Shown here piece by piece: positions 5,735-7,825 of a stretch of DNA of 7,825 nt; position 1 is the stretch's first letter; every line of letters begins with the position of its first letter. Below the pieces are notes generated by a model that ran no database searches, was not told where the DNA came from, and saw nothing but the letters and a program-made list of their open reading frames with translations. Source of the DNA: Gammaproteobacteria bacterium (GTDB lineage: Bacteria > Pseudomonadota > Gammaproteobacteria > Steroidobacterales > MnTg04); assembly GCA_027297845.1 (NCBI GenBank), contig JAPUHG010000274.1, positions 1 to 7,825 on the forward strand, read 5' to 3'. The position numbers and the translations under genes are program-made.

Positions 5735-7741
5735 TCAGCTAACCTTCATGCCCGGTCGGGCACCGCTGTCCGGTGCCAACAGATAGGGCCCGTCCTGATC
5801 GTCGCTTGCCGCCAGAACCATTCCCTCGGAAACACCGAAACGCATTTTTCGTGGCTGCAGATTCGCCACCATGATGGTCAGCCGATCGACCAGGTCTTCA
5901 GGTTGGTAGGCGCTCTTGATGCCGGCAAATACCTGCCGTGTTTCCCCGCCAATATCCAGTGTCAGCCTGAGTAACTTATCGGCGCCGTCAACTACCTCTG
6001 CTTTGGTAATAAGGGCGACCCGCAGATCCATTTTCTTGAATTCATCAATATTGATCATGTTGTCCTGCTCTTTGTGTTCGGTCGATGCTGCCAGTTCTGC
6101 GCGCGACGCCGCCAGCATTTTTTCGATATCTGCTGTTTCGATTCTGCGGGCGAGTGGCTTGAATGGATTGATAGCGTTACCCAGTTGCGGTTTTTGCAAA
6201 TCGCTCCAGTTCAGTTCACCACATTGCAAAAATTCCTCGGCATTGCTGATCAGCTCGGGTAGTACCGGCTTCAGATAAATACAAAGCTGCCTGAAATGAT
6301 TCAGGCCCTGCGTACAAATAGCCTGAATCTTCTTTTCATTGCCTTCTTCTTTGGCCAAAACCCACGGCTTGTTGCCATCGATATAACGATTGGCCTCGTC
6401 AGCCAGCGCCATAATTTCGCGTATCGCACGTGCGTATTCGCGATTCTCATAAGCACCGGCAATTTCCTCCGACGCATTTGAAAATCTGGCAAACAACTCC
6501 GGGTCCGGCAATTCCGCAGCCAGTTTCCCATCCGCCAGGCGCTGAATAAAACCGGCGCAACGGCTGGCAATATTGACCAGTTTGCCAACGACGTCACTGT
6601 TTACGCGCTTCCTGAAATCGTCAAGATTCAGGTCGAGGTCATCAATGCCGGGGCCCAGCTTGCCGGCGAAATAATATCTGAGGTACTCGGCGTCAAGGTG
6701 ATCCAGGTAGGTTCTGGCGGTTATAAAAGTGCCACGCGATTTGGACATCTTGGAACCGTTGACGGTCAGGAATCCGTGCGCCAGCACCGCCGTTGGCGTT
6801 CGGTAACCGGAACCATGCAGCACCGCCGGCCAGAATAGCGCGTGGAAATAAATAATATCTTTGCCGATAAAATGATACAGCTCGGTGTCGCCACCCGGTC
6901 TCCAGTAACTGTCGAAGTCGATGTCCCGAGCGCGGCAATAGTGAAGGAAACTCGCCATATAACCGACCGGGGCATCCAGCCAGACATAGAAAAACTTGTT
7001 GTCTTCACCTGGAATTTCAAAACCGAAATAGGGGGCGTCTCTCGAGATGTCCCAATCCCTCAGGCCGGCCTCAAACCATTCGTCCAGCTTGTTGACGATG
7101 CTGGAGTGCAACCGCCCGCTGTGAATCCATTCACGCAGCATGATCGAAAAATCGGCAAGTTTGAAAAACAAGTGCTCGGATTCTTTTTCCACCGGTGGCT
7201 TTCCGGAAACAACCGAAACCGGGTTAACCAGCTCGGATGGAGAGTAGGTTGCGCCGCACACTTCGCAACTGTCTCCATACTGGTCATCCGCGCCGCATCG
7301 GGGGCAATTGCCGCGAACGTAACGGTCGGGGAGAAACATGTTGCGTTCTTCATCGAAGGCCTGGCGGATTTTTTTCCTGGCGATATGACCGTTTTTGACC
7401 AGGGCGGCGTAGATACCCTCGACGAGTTCACGATTCTCATCGGAATGGGTACTGTGAAAGTTATCCATTTCGATATGGAAATCCGCATAGTCCCGCCGGT
7501 TGGTTTCGGCAATCCGGTCAACCAGTTCTTCAGGTGTGGTGCCTTCCTTTTCCGCGGTCAGCATGATCGGTGTGCCGTGGGCGTCGCTGGCACAAACGAA
7601 CAGGCAATCATTGCCACGGAGTTTCTGGAAGCGTACCCAGATATCGGTCTGCACATACTCGAGCATATGGCCAAGGTGCAGGACGCCATTCGCGTACGGC
7701 AGGGCGCTGCTCACCAGGATCTGGCGTTTCTTATTACTCAT
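5735..7741 (-). CDS. metG: Methionyl-tRNA synthetase
   Basis: MetG charges tRNA-Met and initiator tRNA with methionine using ATP (cytoplasm, essential). At 668 residues it is close to E. coli MetG (677). The Rossmann catalytic domain starts with ILVSSALPYANGVLHLGHML, where HLGH (22-25) is the HIGH motif. The zinc knuckle has Cys146, 149, 159 and 162, one cluster of the four-Cys type. The KMSKS motif is exact at 331-335. The anticodon-binding helical domain covers about 385-540 and includes NRYIDGNKPWVLAKEEG (451-467). A lysine- and glutamate-rich linker (about 545-560) leads to the C-terminal EMAPII/Arc1-like tRNA-binding and dimerisation domain (562-668), with MDLRVALI and ANLQPRKMRFGVSEGMVLA. 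The ATG at 7741 gives the expected N-terminus; only a weak GGAAAA precedes it. The long antisense frame across its first third is a shadow. Confidence 0.98.
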   Translation of the reverse strand: MSNKKRQILVSSALPYANGVLHLGHMLEYVQTDIWVRFQKLRGNDCLFVCASDAHGTPIMLTAEKEGTTPEELVDRIAETNRRDYADFHIEMDNFHSTHSDENRELVEGIYAALVKNGHIARKKIRQAFDEERNMFLPDRYVRGNCPRCGADDQYGDSCEVCGATYSPSELVNPVSVVSGKPPVEKESEHLFFKLADFSIMLREWIHSGRLHSSIVNKLDEWFEAGLRDWDISRDAPYFGFEIPGEDNKFFYVWLDAPVGYMASFLHYCRARDIDFDSYWRPGGDTELYHFIGKDIIYFHALFWPAVLHGSGYRTPTAVLAHGFLTVNGSKMSKSRGTFITARTYLDHLDAEYLRYYFAGKLGPGIDDLDLNLDDFRKRVNSDVVGKLVNIASRCAGFIQRLADGKLAAELPDPELFARFSNASEEIAGAYENREYARAIREIMALADEANRYIDGNKPWVLAKEEGNEKKIQAICTQGLNHFRQLCIYLKPVLPELISNAEEFLQCGELNWSDLQKPQLGNAINPFKPLARRIETADIEKMLAASRAELAASTEHKEQDNMINIDEFKKMDLRVALITKAEVVDGADKLLRLTLDIGGETRQVFAGIKSAYQPEDLVDRLTIMVANLQPRKMRFGVSEGMVLAASDDQDGPYLLAPDSGARPGMKVS

Positions 7742-7825
7742 TGTAATTTAGTTTTCCAGCGCCTGATGTTTCTGTTAGGCCGATAGAGGGTAGGGCCGGA
7801 TTATGCCACAAGGGTCAGCCATTTC
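7742..7825 (-). promoter_or_regulatory. metG upstream region with candidate extended -10 promoter
   Basis: These 84 bases hold no gene that I can support. On the minus strand TGGCATAAT (7800-7808) is an extended -10 element: CATAAT matches the -10 consensus at 5 of 6 positions and is preceded by TG at the right distance. The matching -35 would fall at or beyond the window edge. Transcription would begin near 7793 and give a leader of about 50 bases. In many gammaproteobacteria a divergent mrp/apbC gene lies on the far side of metG, but none of it is visible here. Confidence 0.35.

Noticed and set aside
6842..7786. A 314-codon open frame on the plus strand across the first third of metG
   Set aside because: It lies fully antisense to strongly conserved metG domains, has no recognisable motif or ribosome site, and its length follows from codon bias in the opposite strand.

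Overview
This window is a compact, single-direction gene block. Every gene I can support lies on the minus strand, so the biological order runs from right to left: metG, then rsxA, rsxB, rsxC, rsxD, rsxG, rsxE, then the first 132 codons of nth, cut by the window edge at base 1. The proteins align residue by residue, from memory, with gammaproteobacterial versions. RsxA has the same 193-residue length as in E. coli, and Nth keeps E. coli numbering up to Lys120. The order rsxABCDGE-nth is the classic gammaproteobacterial arrangement. The host is therefore very probably a gammaproteobacterium of moderate to moderately high GC; I cannot name the genus.

Layout. Bases 7742-7825 are the upstream region of metG, with a possible extended -10 promoter. 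metG (5735-7741) encodes a full-length methionyl-tRNA synthetase with the zinc knuckle and the C-terminal tRNA-binding domain. A 262-bp gap (5473-5734) follows. It holds a small hairpin just after the metG stop, a candidate sigma70-type promoter firing toward rsxA, and a 24-bp inverted repeat (5562-5585) that no gene explains. From 5472 to 396 the six rsx (rnf) genes are packed with gaps of 1 and 4 bases or with 4- and 8-base overlaps, and nth overlaps the end of rsxE by 4 bases. This is one translationally coupled operon.

How the genes work together. RsxABCDGE is the inner-membrane Rnf-type complex that moves electrons between NADH and a ferredoxin-like acceptor, coupled to ion movement. RsxC carries the NADH/FMN module and two [4Fe-4S] clusters, RsxB is the three-cluster ferredoxin subunit, RsxD and RsxG carry covalent FMN, and RsxA and RsxE form the membrane core. 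In E. coli the complex keeps SoxR reduced. nth encodes endonuclease III, an iron-sulfur base-excision repair glycosylase whose translation looks coupled to rsxE. metG is a housekeeping neighbour.

I see no mobile element, CRISPR array, RNA gene or undescribed system. The points most worth a second look are a serine in place of the usual threonine at the FMN-acceptor site of RsxD, and the unexplained palindrome and long leader upstream of rsxA.
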